From Bacteroidota bacterium (GTDB lineage: Bacteria; Bacteroidota; Bacteroidia; Palsa-965), in the NCBI GenBank assembly GCA_016194975.1, contig JACQAM010000014.1, forward strand, positions 58,350 to 122,349: DNA of 64,000 nucleotides, written 5' to 3'. A program made the translations under genes and the position numbers. The notes under the pieces are model-generated. The model made no database searches. It saw only the letters and a program-made list of their open reading frames with translations, and was not told where the DNA came from. This document shows positions 16,197 to 23,753 of the stretch, in pieces. Position 1 is the first letter of the stretch. Every line of letters starts with the position of its first letter.

Positions 16197-16815
16197 AAAA
16201 TATATTCTTCAAAAGTCATCAGCGCGCAAAATCCTTCCCGCGTTCTTCCTGCTTTTTTTCATTGGTAAATTCAGCGCGCAGAATTCAGCGCTCATTCTCT
16301 ATAACCTGCATGGGAAAGACACGATGTCTTTTCATTTTACGAACATCGGCGATCACATCAAAGTTATTTTCACCGATCAGCAGAATAAAAAAAGTTCAAA
16401 GACCGGCTATCTCACTTCACTCGATTCGGTTTCACTCACGCTCGACCGCACGGTGAATATTATTTTTACTTCTGTGCGTGCCATCGGTTATGAAAAAGAT
16501 TTTGATCTGCGCGGGCAATTTCTCAATGGCGCCGTCATTGGCGGTTCAACCGGAATGATCACGCTTGGATTTCTTTTGCATGAAATTTATGTGGGAGAAG
16601 TGAGTTTCAAACCGGGTTCGCCTGCAATCCGCGCTATTGCCGCAGGAGTGATCGCCATTCCTTCCTGCATTTTATTCGCTGTTCTTGCTGCGCATAAATT
16701 TCATTTGTACAAATTAGATTCGAATACCATGATGCATTATGTGAAGGGAAATGATTACGAACGCATGAGAAGAAGACAATTTTTCAAAGATATAGGAGTT
16801 CGCATCGGGCATTAA
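16189..16815 (+). CDS. Putative exported membrane protein, unknown function
   Basis: 208 residues. A basic start followed by a hydrophobic stretch (about 17-30, ending FSAQ) looks like a signal peptide. About 35-110 is predicted beta-rich (IGDHIKVIF...TGYLTSLDSVSLTL). Two membrane helices (about 117-137 and 149-169) and a basic tail follow. The same order, with IGD...TG...V(N/R)xI landmarks, is seen in the protein at 24997-25485, so the two look like distant relatives. It overlaps the acyl-CoA dehydrogenase stop by 8 bp, so its expression is probably coupled, but I see no functional link. Confidence 0.7.
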   Translation: MNKKYILQKSSARKILPAFFLLFFIGKFSAQNSALILYNLHGKDTMSFHFTNIGDHIKVIFTDQQNKKSSKTGYLTSLDSVSLTLDRTVNIIFTSVRAIGYEKDFDLRGQFLNGAVIGGSTGMITLGFLLHEIYVGEVSFKPGSPAIRAIAAGVIAIPSCILFAVLAAHKFHLYKLDSNTMMHYVKGNDYERMRRRQFFKDIGVRIGH

Positions 16816-16822
16816 CACAGGA

Positions 16823-16853
16823 AAGATTACAGATCTGTAGGATCTGTAATTCT
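16823..16853. repeat. AGATTACAGATCTGTA palindrome
   Basis: AAGATTACAGATCTGTA followed by GGATCTGTAAT makes an imperfect hairpin just after the preceding stop codon. It belongs to the AATCTGT stutter family. Confidence 0.6.
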
Positions 16854-16969
16854 CCCGGTTCTTCCTTCCACAACTGAAATCCTCCGTTCATAAGGCAACC
16901 TGTTTTGCGAAGAAATTTTCCGTTAATTTTGATCGTTATAAAATAAATGTCAATTCACAAATTTCTCCA

Positions 16970-18553
16970 ATGAAAAAAATATTTCTTCCTGCATTCATCG
17001 GCCTTTGTATTTCACTTTCTGCGCAGAAAAAAGGTGATGCTGCTCCGCCAAACTGGTTCAATCTTTATTACAACGTTGACGACGTGCGCGGAGTGGGAAC
17101 TGAAAAAACCTATTCCGAATTACTCAGCGGAAAAAAAGCAGACACGATCATTGTCGCGGTTATTGACGGCGGAGTGGATTACACGCACGAAGATTTGAAA
17201 GATGTGATGTGGCACAACCCGAAAGAAATTCCGGGAAATGGGATCGATGATGACAAGAATGGTTATGTGGATGATGTGTACGGCTGGAATTTCATTGGAG
17301 GAAAAGACGGGAAAGATGTGCAGTATGATAATCTTGAACTCGTGCGCCTCTATCGCCCGCTCTATAAAAAATACAAAGGCATGGATTCGACCGAAGTTCC
17401 TGCTGCCGACAAAAAAGAATTTTCACAATATCTCGCTTACAAAAAAGATTTTGACAGCCAGGTGATGCAGATGCAGAATGCTAAAAAACAGATCGCATAC
17501 ATTGCCGCTTATCTCGCTGATATGAAAAAGCAAAGGAAACACGATTCGCTCACCTACGCCGATTTCAAAGCGTACCAGCCATCAGAAATGTTTGAAAAAA
17601 TTCACAAACGCCTGAAACTTTTTCTCCGCAGTGAAAAATCGTGGAATGATTTCGTCGGAAGTATTTCCGAAGGGGCAGACGAAGTGAATGCGCGGCTCGA
17701 TTACAATCTTAATCTCGATTATGATCCGCGCGATATTGTAGGTGATAATTATGATGATGTGACAGAACATTTTTATGGCAACAATGATGTGAAGGGGCCT
17801 GATGCGCTGCACGGAACGCACGTTGCCGGAATTATAGCAGCGAATCGCATGAACAACATCGGCATAATGGGGGTGAATACAGCAGTGAAAATTATGGCGG
17901 TGCGCGTTGTTCCCAATGGCGATGAACGCGATAAAGATGTGGCAAACGGAATCCGTTACGCGGTGGACAATGGTGCAAAAGTGATCAACATGAGTTTCGG
18001 GAAAGCGTATTCACTCAATAAAAAAATTGTGGATGATGCAGTGAAATATGCCGAGAGCAAAGGCGTGCTTCTTGTGCACGCTGCCGGAAACGACAGCAAA
18101 GACAACGATTCGGGAAATAATTTTCCTTCGAAATATTATCTCGACGGCGGAGAGGCGTCCAACTGGATAGAAGTGGGCGCACTCAACTGGAAAGAAGGAA
18201 AAAATTCCTGCGCACCATTTTCCAATTACGGTCAAACGCATGTGGATGTTTTTGCTCCCGGTGTCGATATCAAATCGTGCAAGAGCAATGGCGGTTACAT
18301 TGATGAAAGCGGAACAAGTATGGCATCACCGGTTACTGCCGGAGTTGCTGCACTGCTGAAAGTTTATTATCCAAATCTCACGCCCGCGCAGATACGCGAG
18401 ATCATCATGAAATCATCTGATCAGTCGATGAAAAAAAAGAAAGTGATAAAGCCCGGTGAGAAAAAGAAAAAAGTTGTTTTCGGAACGCTGAGTGCGAGCG
18501 GGGGAACGGTGGATCTGTATGCAGCGTTTAAATTGGCGGCGACGTATAAGTAG
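16970..18553 (+). CDS. Secreted S8 family serine peptidase (subtilase)
   Basis: 527 residues. Signal peptide at 1-19 (ends LSAQ). The catalytic triad is complete: Asp66 (VIDGGVD), His281 (HGTHVAG) and Ser450 (GTSMASP), with oxyanion Asn374 (AAGND). A charged, helical insertion of roughly 150 residues separates the Asp and His motifs (about 120-270), giving a 215-residue gap against about 30 in subtilisin. The C-terminus is a short basic helix (about 470-527) with no T9SS tail, so periplasmic or lipid-independent surface location is likely. A TAATTTTG box at 16924-16931 may be its -7 element, with TTTG 16 bp upstream. Confidence 0.93.
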   Translation: MKKIFLPAFIGLCISLSAQKKGDAAPPNWFNLYYNVDDVRGVGTEKTYSELLSGKKADTIIVAVIDGGVDYTHEDLKDVMWHNPKEIPGNGIDDDKNGYVDDVYGWNFIGGKDGKDVQYDNLELVRLYRPLYKKYKGMDSTEVPAADKKEFSQYLAYKKDFDSQVMQMQNAKKQIAYIAAYLADMKKQRKHDSLTYADFKAYQPSEMFEKIHKRLKLFLRSEKSWNDFVGSISEGADEVNARLDYNLNLDYDPRDIVGDNYDDVTEHFYGNNDVKGPDALHGTHVAGIIAANRMNNIGIMGVNTAVKIMAVRVVPNGDERDKDVANGIRYAVDNGAKVINMSFGKAYSLNKKIVDDAVKYAESKGVLLVHAAGNDSKDNDSGNNFPSKYYLDGGEASNWIEVGALNWKEGKNSCAPFSNYGQTHVDVFAPGVDIKSCKSNGGYIDESGTSMASPVTAGVAALLKVYYPNLTPAQIREIIMKSSDQSMKKKKVIKPGEKKKKVVFGTLSASGGTVDLYAAFKLAATYK

Positions 18554-18631
18554 GGCGTTTAGTCTTCCTTTCGTCTGTGAAGTGTCTGCCGATAAGCTGT
18601 CCGCTGTTAAAAATTTTGTCAAAATGTACAG

Positions 18632-18661
18632 TTTGTATTTGATTTTCTTTTATTATTTTTG
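18632..18661 (+). promoter_or_regulatory. Promoter of the DNA methyltransferase gene
   Basis: TTTG (18632-18635), an 18-bp gap and TATTTTTG (18654-18661) fit the Bacteroidota -33/-7 consensus. Transcription would start near 18668, inside the operator-like repeat at 18664-18675. Confidence 0.55.
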
Positions 18662-18676
18662 TCGGATATAAGTTAC
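18657..18676 (+). repeat. Left copy of the 20-bp sequence flanking the restriction cassette (operator-like)
   Basis: TTTTTGTCGGATATAAGTTA ends 11 bp before the methyltransferase ATG. The copy at 20282-20301 differs at one position in the core. The 12-bp core GGWTATAAGTTA occurs a third time at 20262-20273. Confidence 0.7.
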
Positions 18677-18685
18677 AACCGTCTA

Positions 18686-19495
18686 ATGAAAAAGAAAAGA
18701 GTACAGGGAGGTATAGCAACATCAGATATGATTTGTTCTGCTTCTGTCGGAGGAAACGAAGGTGTCTTTATGGACATTTTGAAATTGCATGTTAAGGAAG
18801 GAAGTAGAATAGCAGATGTAACTTTTGGTAAAGGTGTCTTTTGGAATGCCGTTGATTTGACAAAATATAGTTTGATTCCATCAGACCTTTGTTTAAAGAA
18901 AGATACTTTAAAGAAATATTCATTATTAGAGCCATTGTCTGGAGTTGATTGTAGAAAGTTACCATATGAAGATTTATCTTTCGATTGTCTAGTTCTTGAC
19001 CCACCGTACATGGAAAGTTTTTATAGAGAAAATAAAAAACACATTGGTGGAATGGGAACTCACTTCGCATTTAGAGAGGCGTACTCTTCTGTCAATGGAA
19101 TAGAAAGTTCAGAAGCGAAATGGCATGATGCCGTAACTGAAATGTATGAGAAGGCGGGCAAAGAAGCATTCCGTGTACTAAAGAACAACGGTGTTTTAAT
19201 TGTCAAATGTCAGGATGAAGTAAGTGCGAATTTACAACGACTTACTCATGTTGAGATTATTACAGCTTACGAACAAATGGGTTTTTACACTAAGGACTTG
19301 TTTGTTGTAGTGCGAAATAATAAACCCGTTGTAAGTAGAACGCTAGGTCAAAAACACGCGAGAAAAAACCATTCTTACTTTATTATATTTATAAAACAAA
19401 AAAGTCGCGTCAAGAGTTTCCGCGTTCCTTATGTAAACGGTCAAGCAAAACAAAAGGGTCTGAAACAAATGGAGATTGAATTGGAAATGAAATAG
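18686..19495 (+). CDS. DNA methyltransferase of a restriction-modification system
   Basis: 269 residues. Motif I is [12 protein letters not shown] (about 40-51), the AdoMet-binding variant seen in a group of amino-methylating DNA methyltransferases, and motif IV is DPPY (about 107-110), which marks N6-adenine or N4-cytosine enzymes. Later strands read [14 protein letters not shown], as expected for motif VI. I start at ATG 18686, because an upstream in-frame TTG (18659) lies inside the promoter and repeat. The gene is AT-rich relative to its neighbours and converges on a nuclease gene, overlapping it by 86 bp. The recognition sequence is unknown. Its job would be to protect host DNA from that nuclease. 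Confidence 0.85.
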   Translation: MKKKRVQGGIATSDMICSASVGGNEGVFMDILKLHVKEGSRIADVTFGKGVFWNAVDLTKYSLIPSDLCLKKDTLKKYSLLEPLSGVDCRKLPYEDLSFDCLVLDPPYMESFYRENKKHIGGMGTHFAFREAYSSVNGIESSEAKWHDAVTEMYEKAGKEAFRVLKNNGVLIVKCQDEVSANLQRLTHVEIITAYEQMGFYTKDLFVVVRNNKPVVSRTLGQKHARKNHSYFIIFIKQKSRVKSFRVPYVNGQAKQKGLKQMEIELEMK

Positions 19496-20231
19496 GAATT
19501 ATTGATTTGATGAGATGTTTTCTTATTGCCGGAGGATATTTCTTAAACTCTGAACTTGGCAGGTCTTTGTTAAATGCAAATGCAAAGTTCCATTTATTTT
19601 TGAAGGCATAAAGATTTACAGCTATAATATCAAACTCACCAAATTTTAGACAAGTTGTTTCAACCACTTTCCCGCTTTTGAGTTTTATTTTTCTTCTGTC
19701 TGAAGCGTCACACTGAAATCTTGCTTCAAGTTCTATGTTATCATGTTTTGATGGTTTAACTGTCGCAGTCTGGAGCGATTTAATTTCAAAAGAATATTCT
19801 TTTCCTTTGTAAGTGATTACAAGGTCATGTTTGTTTGTTCTGTCATGGTCGTCAAATTTCTTGAGTGAAGTTATTCTCTTATCCTTTGCAAATAACTCTC
19901 TTACTTTTGCCTCTGCTAAGTAGCCAATTACGAACCCCCTTAAACTTGGATTCTTTAAGATCAGTTCTTCAAGTTGATTTAAGTTAATGTTCCACTTTTC
20001 AAGAAGATTGTCGGCATTCAAAAAAAACTGGTATACTGGAACTTTGAAAGCTTCGGCAAGAGCAGTAACATTTTCAATGGCAATGTTGCGAAGTCCGCGT
20101 TCTACATCACTGATGTAACTTCTGTCAATGTCTGTGAGGTCAGAAAGTTGCTCTTGGGAAAGCCCTTTAGCAGTCCTGATTTCTTTTAATCTCTGTCCGA
20201 ATTGTTTTAGTATGTCTTTTTGCACGCGCAA
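19410..20231 (-). CDS. XRE helix-turn-helix fused to a PD-(D/E)xK restriction endonuclease
   Basis: 273 residues. Residues 7-70 form an XRE/Cro-C1 helix-turn-helix ([23 protein letters not shown]), the kind found in restriction-system controller proteins. Residues 85-273 contain a nuclease-like core: Glu107 (GYLAEAKV), Asp136 (HDLVITYKG) and Glu149-Ile-Lys151 (FEIKS), the order and spacing of a PD-(D/E)xK site. The protein therefore appears to be regulator and endonuclease in one chain. It faces a methyltransferase gene tail-to-tail, with the last 28 codons of both genes overlapping. Two GGTTATAAGTTA repeats lie 31-70 bp upstream of its start and a third at the methyltransferase promoter, consistent with autoregulation. 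Base composition suggests horizontal transfer. Confidence 0.85.
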   Translation of the reverse strand: MRVQKDILKQFGQRLKEIRTAKGLSQEQLSDLTDIDRSYISDVERGLRNIAIENVTALAEAFKVPVYQFFLNADNLLEKWNINLNQLEELILKNPSLRGFVIGYLAEAKVRELFAKDKRITSLKKFDDHDRTNKHDLVITYKGKEYSFEIKSLQTATVKPSKHDNIELEARFQCDASDRRKIKLKSGKVVETTCLKFGEFDIIAVNLYAFKNKWNFAFAFNKDLPSSEFKKYPPAIRKHLIKSIIPISFPIQSPFVSDPFVLLDRLHKERGNS

Positions 20232-20261
20232 TAATATACATACTAATTCTAAAAAATTGTA

Positions 20262-20301
20262 GGTTATAAGTTACTGTTCATTTTTTGTCGGTTATAAGTT
20301 A
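20262..20301. promoter_or_regulatory. Paired operator-like repeats upstream of the XRE-nuclease gene
   Basis: GGTTATAAGTTA occurs at 20262-20273 and 20290-20301, 28 bp apart start to start. The second is preceded by TTTTTGTC, making a 20-bp match to 18657-18676. Possible binding sites for the XRE domain, or the duplicated end of an inserted cassette. Confidence 0.55.
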
Positions 20302-20421
20302 TGGAGTATGTTGTCCATTTACTGCGTACCTGTCCACGAAGCGCGAAACTTTCACCCGTTTTTTTGTTTTGTCTTTGAATGCAGAAATCTCAACTGCCAA
20401 TCGAAAAGCTGTCGGAAAACG

Positions 20422-20688
20422 ATGTCTTTACGCCTTGCTTATAACGCAGGAATTGTAACAATGATTTATACTTTCAATAAATATATTCCGGCTGATAGTT
20501 ATTGGGATTCTCCTCTTTATCAGAAAAGTTTTATTGCCGGATTTGTTTTATCGCTGGCGGGGGGCGGACTGATGATCAGCGGAGCACTTATTCAAAGGGG
20601 AAAGCGGGAAATAAATTTTGGTGAAAGATGGTATTTGCACCCAGGATATTTTCGGGATGTTTCCGATCAGAGATTTTTTTCGGAATGA
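20422..20688 (+). CDS. Short membrane protein, unknown function (possible fragment)
   Basis: 88 residues from ATG 20422; an upstream in-frame ATG at 20308 would add 38 residues of unlikely composition. A hydrophobic segment at about 45-65 (FIAGFVLSLAGGGLMISGALI) is followed by a basic stretch and a short C-terminus. The helix resembles the GGLMVGSGIV helix of the protein at 24997-25485, so it may be a truncated member of that family. It stands next to the restriction cassette and could have been cut by its arrival. Low confidence that it is expressed. Confidence 0.35.
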   Translation: MSLRLAYNAGIVTMIYTFNKYIPADSYWDSPLYQKSFIAGFVLSLAGGGLMISGALIQRGKREINFGERWYLHPGYFRDVSDQRFFSE

Positions 20689-20753
20689 AAACAGATCAGC
20701 TGCAATGCGGCAAGTGATGCAGGAACTTTAATGTAGTGCTGTAACACAACCAG

Positions 20754-20806
20754 CCCCGATGGAAGCGCCTTCCCGAACGCGTTCGGGATGCGCGTACAGC
20801 GGGAAC
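20754..20806. repeat. Dispersed repeat CCCCGATGGAAGCG...ACAGCGGGAAC, copy 1
   Basis: Begins CCCCGATGGAAGCGCCTT, contains the palindrome TCCCGAACGCGTTCGGGA (20771-20788), ends ACAGCGGGAAC. The same outer sequence with a shorter middle is found at 61015-61057. Confidence 0.75.
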
Positions 20807-20858
20807 GAAGGAACAAAAAAGTGATGAAGTGCCGCTCCTGAAAAGCAATCTTCGAATC

Positions 20859-21575
20859 TCAGATCTCAAATCTCAAATTTCCGAATTCGCTCTTCGCCCG
20901 CTCATAATCTTCGGGAATTCCGATATCAATAAAATAACCGTCGCAGGGAAAACTCTGCAGCCACAATTTTTCAGCCAGTTTTCCGAAGAAATCAAGCTCG
21001 ATGGAAAAACTTTTTTCACTTTCTGTATTACGGAGAAAAGTTTTCATGCGCAGCGCATATACGCCTGCATTGATGAGCGCGTTCCCGTGCGCGAGCGGAT
21101 CTTTTTCGCGGAAAGCAATAATTCTTGTTCCGTCGAGTTGAACGGTTCCGTAGCGTGAAGCGTCATTCACTTTCCGCAATGCGAGTGTTGCATCGGCAGT
21201 TCCGGAAAGATGTGTTTCGGAAAATATTTTCAGATCGAGATTCAGAAAACTGTCGCCGTTCATAGCGAGCACGTGCGCGCCAGAACATTTTTCCATAGCG
21301 AGGCGAATTCCGCCGCCGGTACCGATCGGTTCATTTTCGTAAGCATAATTAATTTCTATTCCGAGATAATTTTTTCCGAAATGCGATTCGATTTTTTCAG
21401 CCATGTACCCGACAGAAAGAACTGCTTTTGAAATTCCGTGTTTTTGTAAATGAAGAAATAAATAATGCAGGAAAGGTTTTCCGTTCACATCGGCCATCGA
21501 CTTCGGCAAGTCATTCACTGCAGAACGCAATCGTGTTCCTAATCCACCTGCGAGTATAATGGCTTCTTTGATCAT
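20859..21575 (-). CDS. hddC: D-glycero-alpha-D-manno-heptose 1-phosphate guanylyltransferase
   Basis: 238 residues. It has the nucleotidyltransferase signature LAGGLGTRLRS (about 7-17), then LPKSMADVNGKPFL (about 22-35), with MNGDSFLNLD (about 104-113) supplying the metal-binding Asp. It would transfer GMP from GTP to heptose 1-phosphate to form GDP-heptose for glycans. Start ATG 21575 places the motif at the usual position; the longer frame to 21635 would overlap the lipoprotein gene. gmhA and hddA are upstream on the same strand, supporting the HddC assignment over other sugar nucleotidyltransferases. The last residues (NLRFEI) and stop are encoded by a TCTCAAATCTCAAAT stutter repeat. Confidence 0.85.
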   Translation of the reverse strand: MIKEAIILAGGLGTRLRSAVNDLPKSMADVNGKPFLHYLFLHLQKHGISKAVLSVGYMAEKIESHFGKNYLGIEINYAYENEPIGTGGGIRLAMEKCSGAHVLAMNGDSFLNLDLKIFSETHLSGTADATLALRKVNDASRYGTVQLDGTRIIAFREKDPLAHGNALINAGVYALRMKTFLRNTESEKSFSIELDFFGKLAEKLWLQSFPCDGYFIDIGIPEDYERAKSEFGNLRFEI

Positions 21576-21603
21576 AATAGCATTTTCGTATTTCGAACGC
21601 TCT

Positions 21604-22014
21604 CTATTTTTCAGGAGTAGAATGTATTCCGGCAATTTTCAATTCATTGTTCACATACTTGAGCACGATGCTTTCCGTATTAGTGGAATTTTCATATTTC
21701 ACTTTGTAATTGAGATCGATCTCTCCTTTCACTTCGCCGTTTTTTTCTTTGATGCTGCTCTGGCCGGAAACAAAATTCACTTCGAGGCATTTGCCCCAGT
21801 TGTTCTCTATCTGCTGCAGAAGTTGCACCGCGTCATCGCCGTTGAGTTCGGCGCCGCACATTGCGCTCACTTCGCCATACGATCTGTTTTTCTGGTGCGC
21901 ATAATATTTTCCCGCAAGTTCCTTTCCTTTATTAATATCATCCTGATCATTGAACCGTGATGAAAAATTGCAGGAGGAGAGCAGGAGGGTGAAAGCAATA
22001 ATGAATTTTTTCAT
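21604..22014 (-). CDS. Small lipoprotein, unknown function
   Basis: 136 residues. Signal peptide with lipobox LLLSSC (Cys15), so the mature protein would be lipid-anchored in the envelope. The remainder is a single compact domain with NTF2/DUF4019-like features (ELAGKYYAHQKNRSYGEVSAMC...) and a C-terminal beta stretch ending VNNELKIAGIHS. I do not assign a role. It lies between gmhA (80 bp upstream) and hddC (28 bp downstream) on the same strand, so it is probably part of that transcript. Confidence 0.75.
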   Translation of the reverse strand: MKKFIIAFTLLLSSCNFSSRFNDQDDINKGKELAGKYYAHQKNRSYGEVSAMCGAELNGDDAVQLLQQIENNWGKCLEVNFVSGQSSIKEKNGEVKGEIDLNYKVKYENSTNTESIVLKYVNNELKIAGIHSTPEK

Positions 22015-22094
22015 GAGTATAGATTTTGAAGTGAGAATTTACCTGAGCATTTACAAATTAAGATTTCTGGTAAAGGAAAATTGTAAATCGAAAA

Positions 22095-22682
22095 TTATTT
22101 TCCGGGAAACAATTTCATTTCCACCATCTCGCACAGCGTATGCCCGAGCAGCATGTGGCACTCCTGTATGCGCGGTGTGTCGGTTGATGGAATATTGATG
22201 AGCAGATCGGAATGCGGTTTCATTTTTCCGCCACTTTCTCCTGTGAATCCAACAGTAAGTATTCCCATCTCTTTCGCTTTTATCATCGCATTCACCACGT
22301 TCGCTGAATTCCCGCTGGTGGAAAGCCCGATGAGAATGTCTCCTTTTTTTCCGATCGCCTGAACGAGTCGCGAGTAAACAACATCGTAACTGTAATCATT
22401 CGCCACTGCAGTGAGGTAAGAAGTATTTACATGGAGCGCTTCAGAAGAGAGTGGGGCACGGTCGTAATAAAATCTTCCTGATAATTCGGCAGCGAGGTGT
22501 TGTGCATCAGCGGCGCTTCCTCCATTACCGGCCCATAGCACTTTTCCTCCGTGGTTGTAACATAACACAACCTGTTCCTTGAGTTTTACCATCGAAGACA
22601 GGATCGCTTCATTGGCAAGCAACGAACTTTTCAGTTTTGCAGAAGCGTCTATTTTCGATTTGATGAAATTCAGATCGTCCAT
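22095..22682 (-). CDS. gmhA: Sedoheptulose 7-phosphate isomerase
   Basis: 195 residues from ATG 22682. A SIS domain with the signature GNGGSAADAQHLAAEL (about 53-68), LSTSGNSANVVNA (about 121-133) and zinc-site region QECHMLLGH (about 176-184). It converts sedoheptulose 7-phosphate to D-glycero-D-manno-heptose 7-phosphate, the first step of nucleotide-heptose synthesis. Its start overlaps the 3' end of the upstream hddA by 13 bp, so translation is probably coupled. A longer frame to 22778 exists but its extra residues lie inside hddA and lack conservation. Confidence 0.92.
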   Translation of the reverse strand: MDDLNFIKSKIDASAKLKSSLLANEAILSSMVKLKEQVVLCYNHGGKVLWAGNGGSAADAQHLAAELSGRFYYDRAPLSSEALHVNTSYLTAVANDYSYDVVYSRLVQAIGKKGDILIGLSTSGNSANVVNAMIKAKEMGILTVGFTGESGGKMKPHSDLLINIPSTDTPRIQECHMLLGHTLCEMVEMKLFPGK

Positions 22683-23695
22683 GTGGTGAGTCCGTGATTT
22701 GTAAATGTAAATGATTTGGTGCGGCCTCCGAATTGTTCGAGCGCTTTCGCAACTTTCAATCGCGTTGTTCCCGGGCAATAGAAGAACATGAACCCTCCTC
22801 CGCCGGCGCCTGAAATTTTTCCACCCGTAGCTCCGGCTTTCAATGCTGCATCATAAATAGTATCGAGCAGATCGTTTGAAATTGCCGCGGCCATTTTCTT
22901 TTTATGCATCCAGCCCATATTCAAAACTTCACCGATCTTATTTGTTTCTCCGCGAAGCAAACATTCTTTCATCAGTTGCGCCTGCGCTTTTAGCTGATGT
23001 GTCGCTTCGATCGCTTCGGTATTATTTTTTTTCACGTTTTCCACCTGGTGCGCAATAATGTTCGCTGAATCTCTTTTTGTTTCGGTGAAGTAGAGGAGAA
23101 GATTCATCTCGAGTTCATTCAGCACATCCGGTTTCAATGCAAGCGGATTCACGATCACTTTATCATTCGCAAGAAATTCGAGAAAATTAATTCCGCCGAA
23201 AGTCGCCGCGTACTGATCCTGTTTTCCTCCGGCCATTTTCATTTCTATGCGCTCGATCTCGTACGCAATGTGCGCGATGTCGTACTGCCCGAGCGGAAGA
23301 TTGAGCCATTCTTTGAACGCGCCGAGAATGGCAACGACAAGAGTGGATGATGTTCCGAGCCCGGATCCCTGAGGTGCATCGATCCATGTGGTCATGCGGA
23401 ACGACAATGGTTTTTTTGTGAATTGTTTTACGATGCGGTTGTAAACGCCGCATTGTAATTCTGTCGCACGATCATTAATTGGCAATTCTGCAGAAGAAGA
23501 ATGAATGAAAATATTCTCTGCGCTTCCGGAAACGAATTCTATTTTCCCGTTGTCAAGCGGTTCGATGGTTGCGTATGCGTAACTGGAAATGGTTGCATTC
23601 AGAATTGCGCCACCGAAAAGATCGCTATAGGGAGAAACGTCTGTTCCTCCTCCGGCGAGACCTAATCGAAGTGGTGCTTTTGATTTTATCATCAT
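22670..23695 (-). CDS. hddA: D-glycero-alpha-D-manno-heptose 7-phosphate kinase (GHMP family)
   Basis: 341 residues from ATG 23695. GHMP motif 1 is PLRLGLAGGGTDVSPY at about 7-22, motif 2 the ATP loop GSGLGTSST (about 110-118), and motif 3 SGAGGGGFMFF near the C-terminus (about 305-315). HddA phosphorylates heptose 7-phosphate at C1 to the alpha-1,7-bisphosphate. The phosphatase GmhB that should follow in the pathway is not in this window. The gene is followed by gmhA with a 13-bp overlap. The spacer to the upstream glycosyltransferase is filled by AATCTGTG stutters. Confidence 0.88.
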   Translation of the reverse strand: MMIKSKAPLRLGLAGGGTDVSPYSDLFGGAILNATISSYAYATIEPLDNGKIEFVSGSAENIFIHSSSAELPINDRATELQCGVYNRIVKQFTKKPLSFRMTTWIDAPQGSGLGTSSTLVVAILGAFKEWLNLPLGQYDIAHIAYEIERIEMKMAGGKQDQYAATFGGINFLEFLANDKVIVNPLALKPDVLNELEMNLLLYFTETKRDSANIIAHQVENVKKNNTEAIEATHQLKAQAQLMKECLLRGETNKIGEVLNMGWMHKKKMAAAISNDLLDTIYDAALKAGATGGKISGAGGGGFMFFYCPGTTRLKVAKALEQFGGRTKSFTFTNHGLTTWTI

Positions 23696-23753
23696 TGGTA
23701 AATGCAAATCTCTGAAATTAATCTGTGCAAATCTGTGTAATCTGTGGCAATTT

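Noticed and set aside
18659..18685. TTG start for the methyltransferase giving nine extra residues
   Set aside because: The codon lies in the -7 box and repeat, before the expected transcription start; ATG 18686 follows both.
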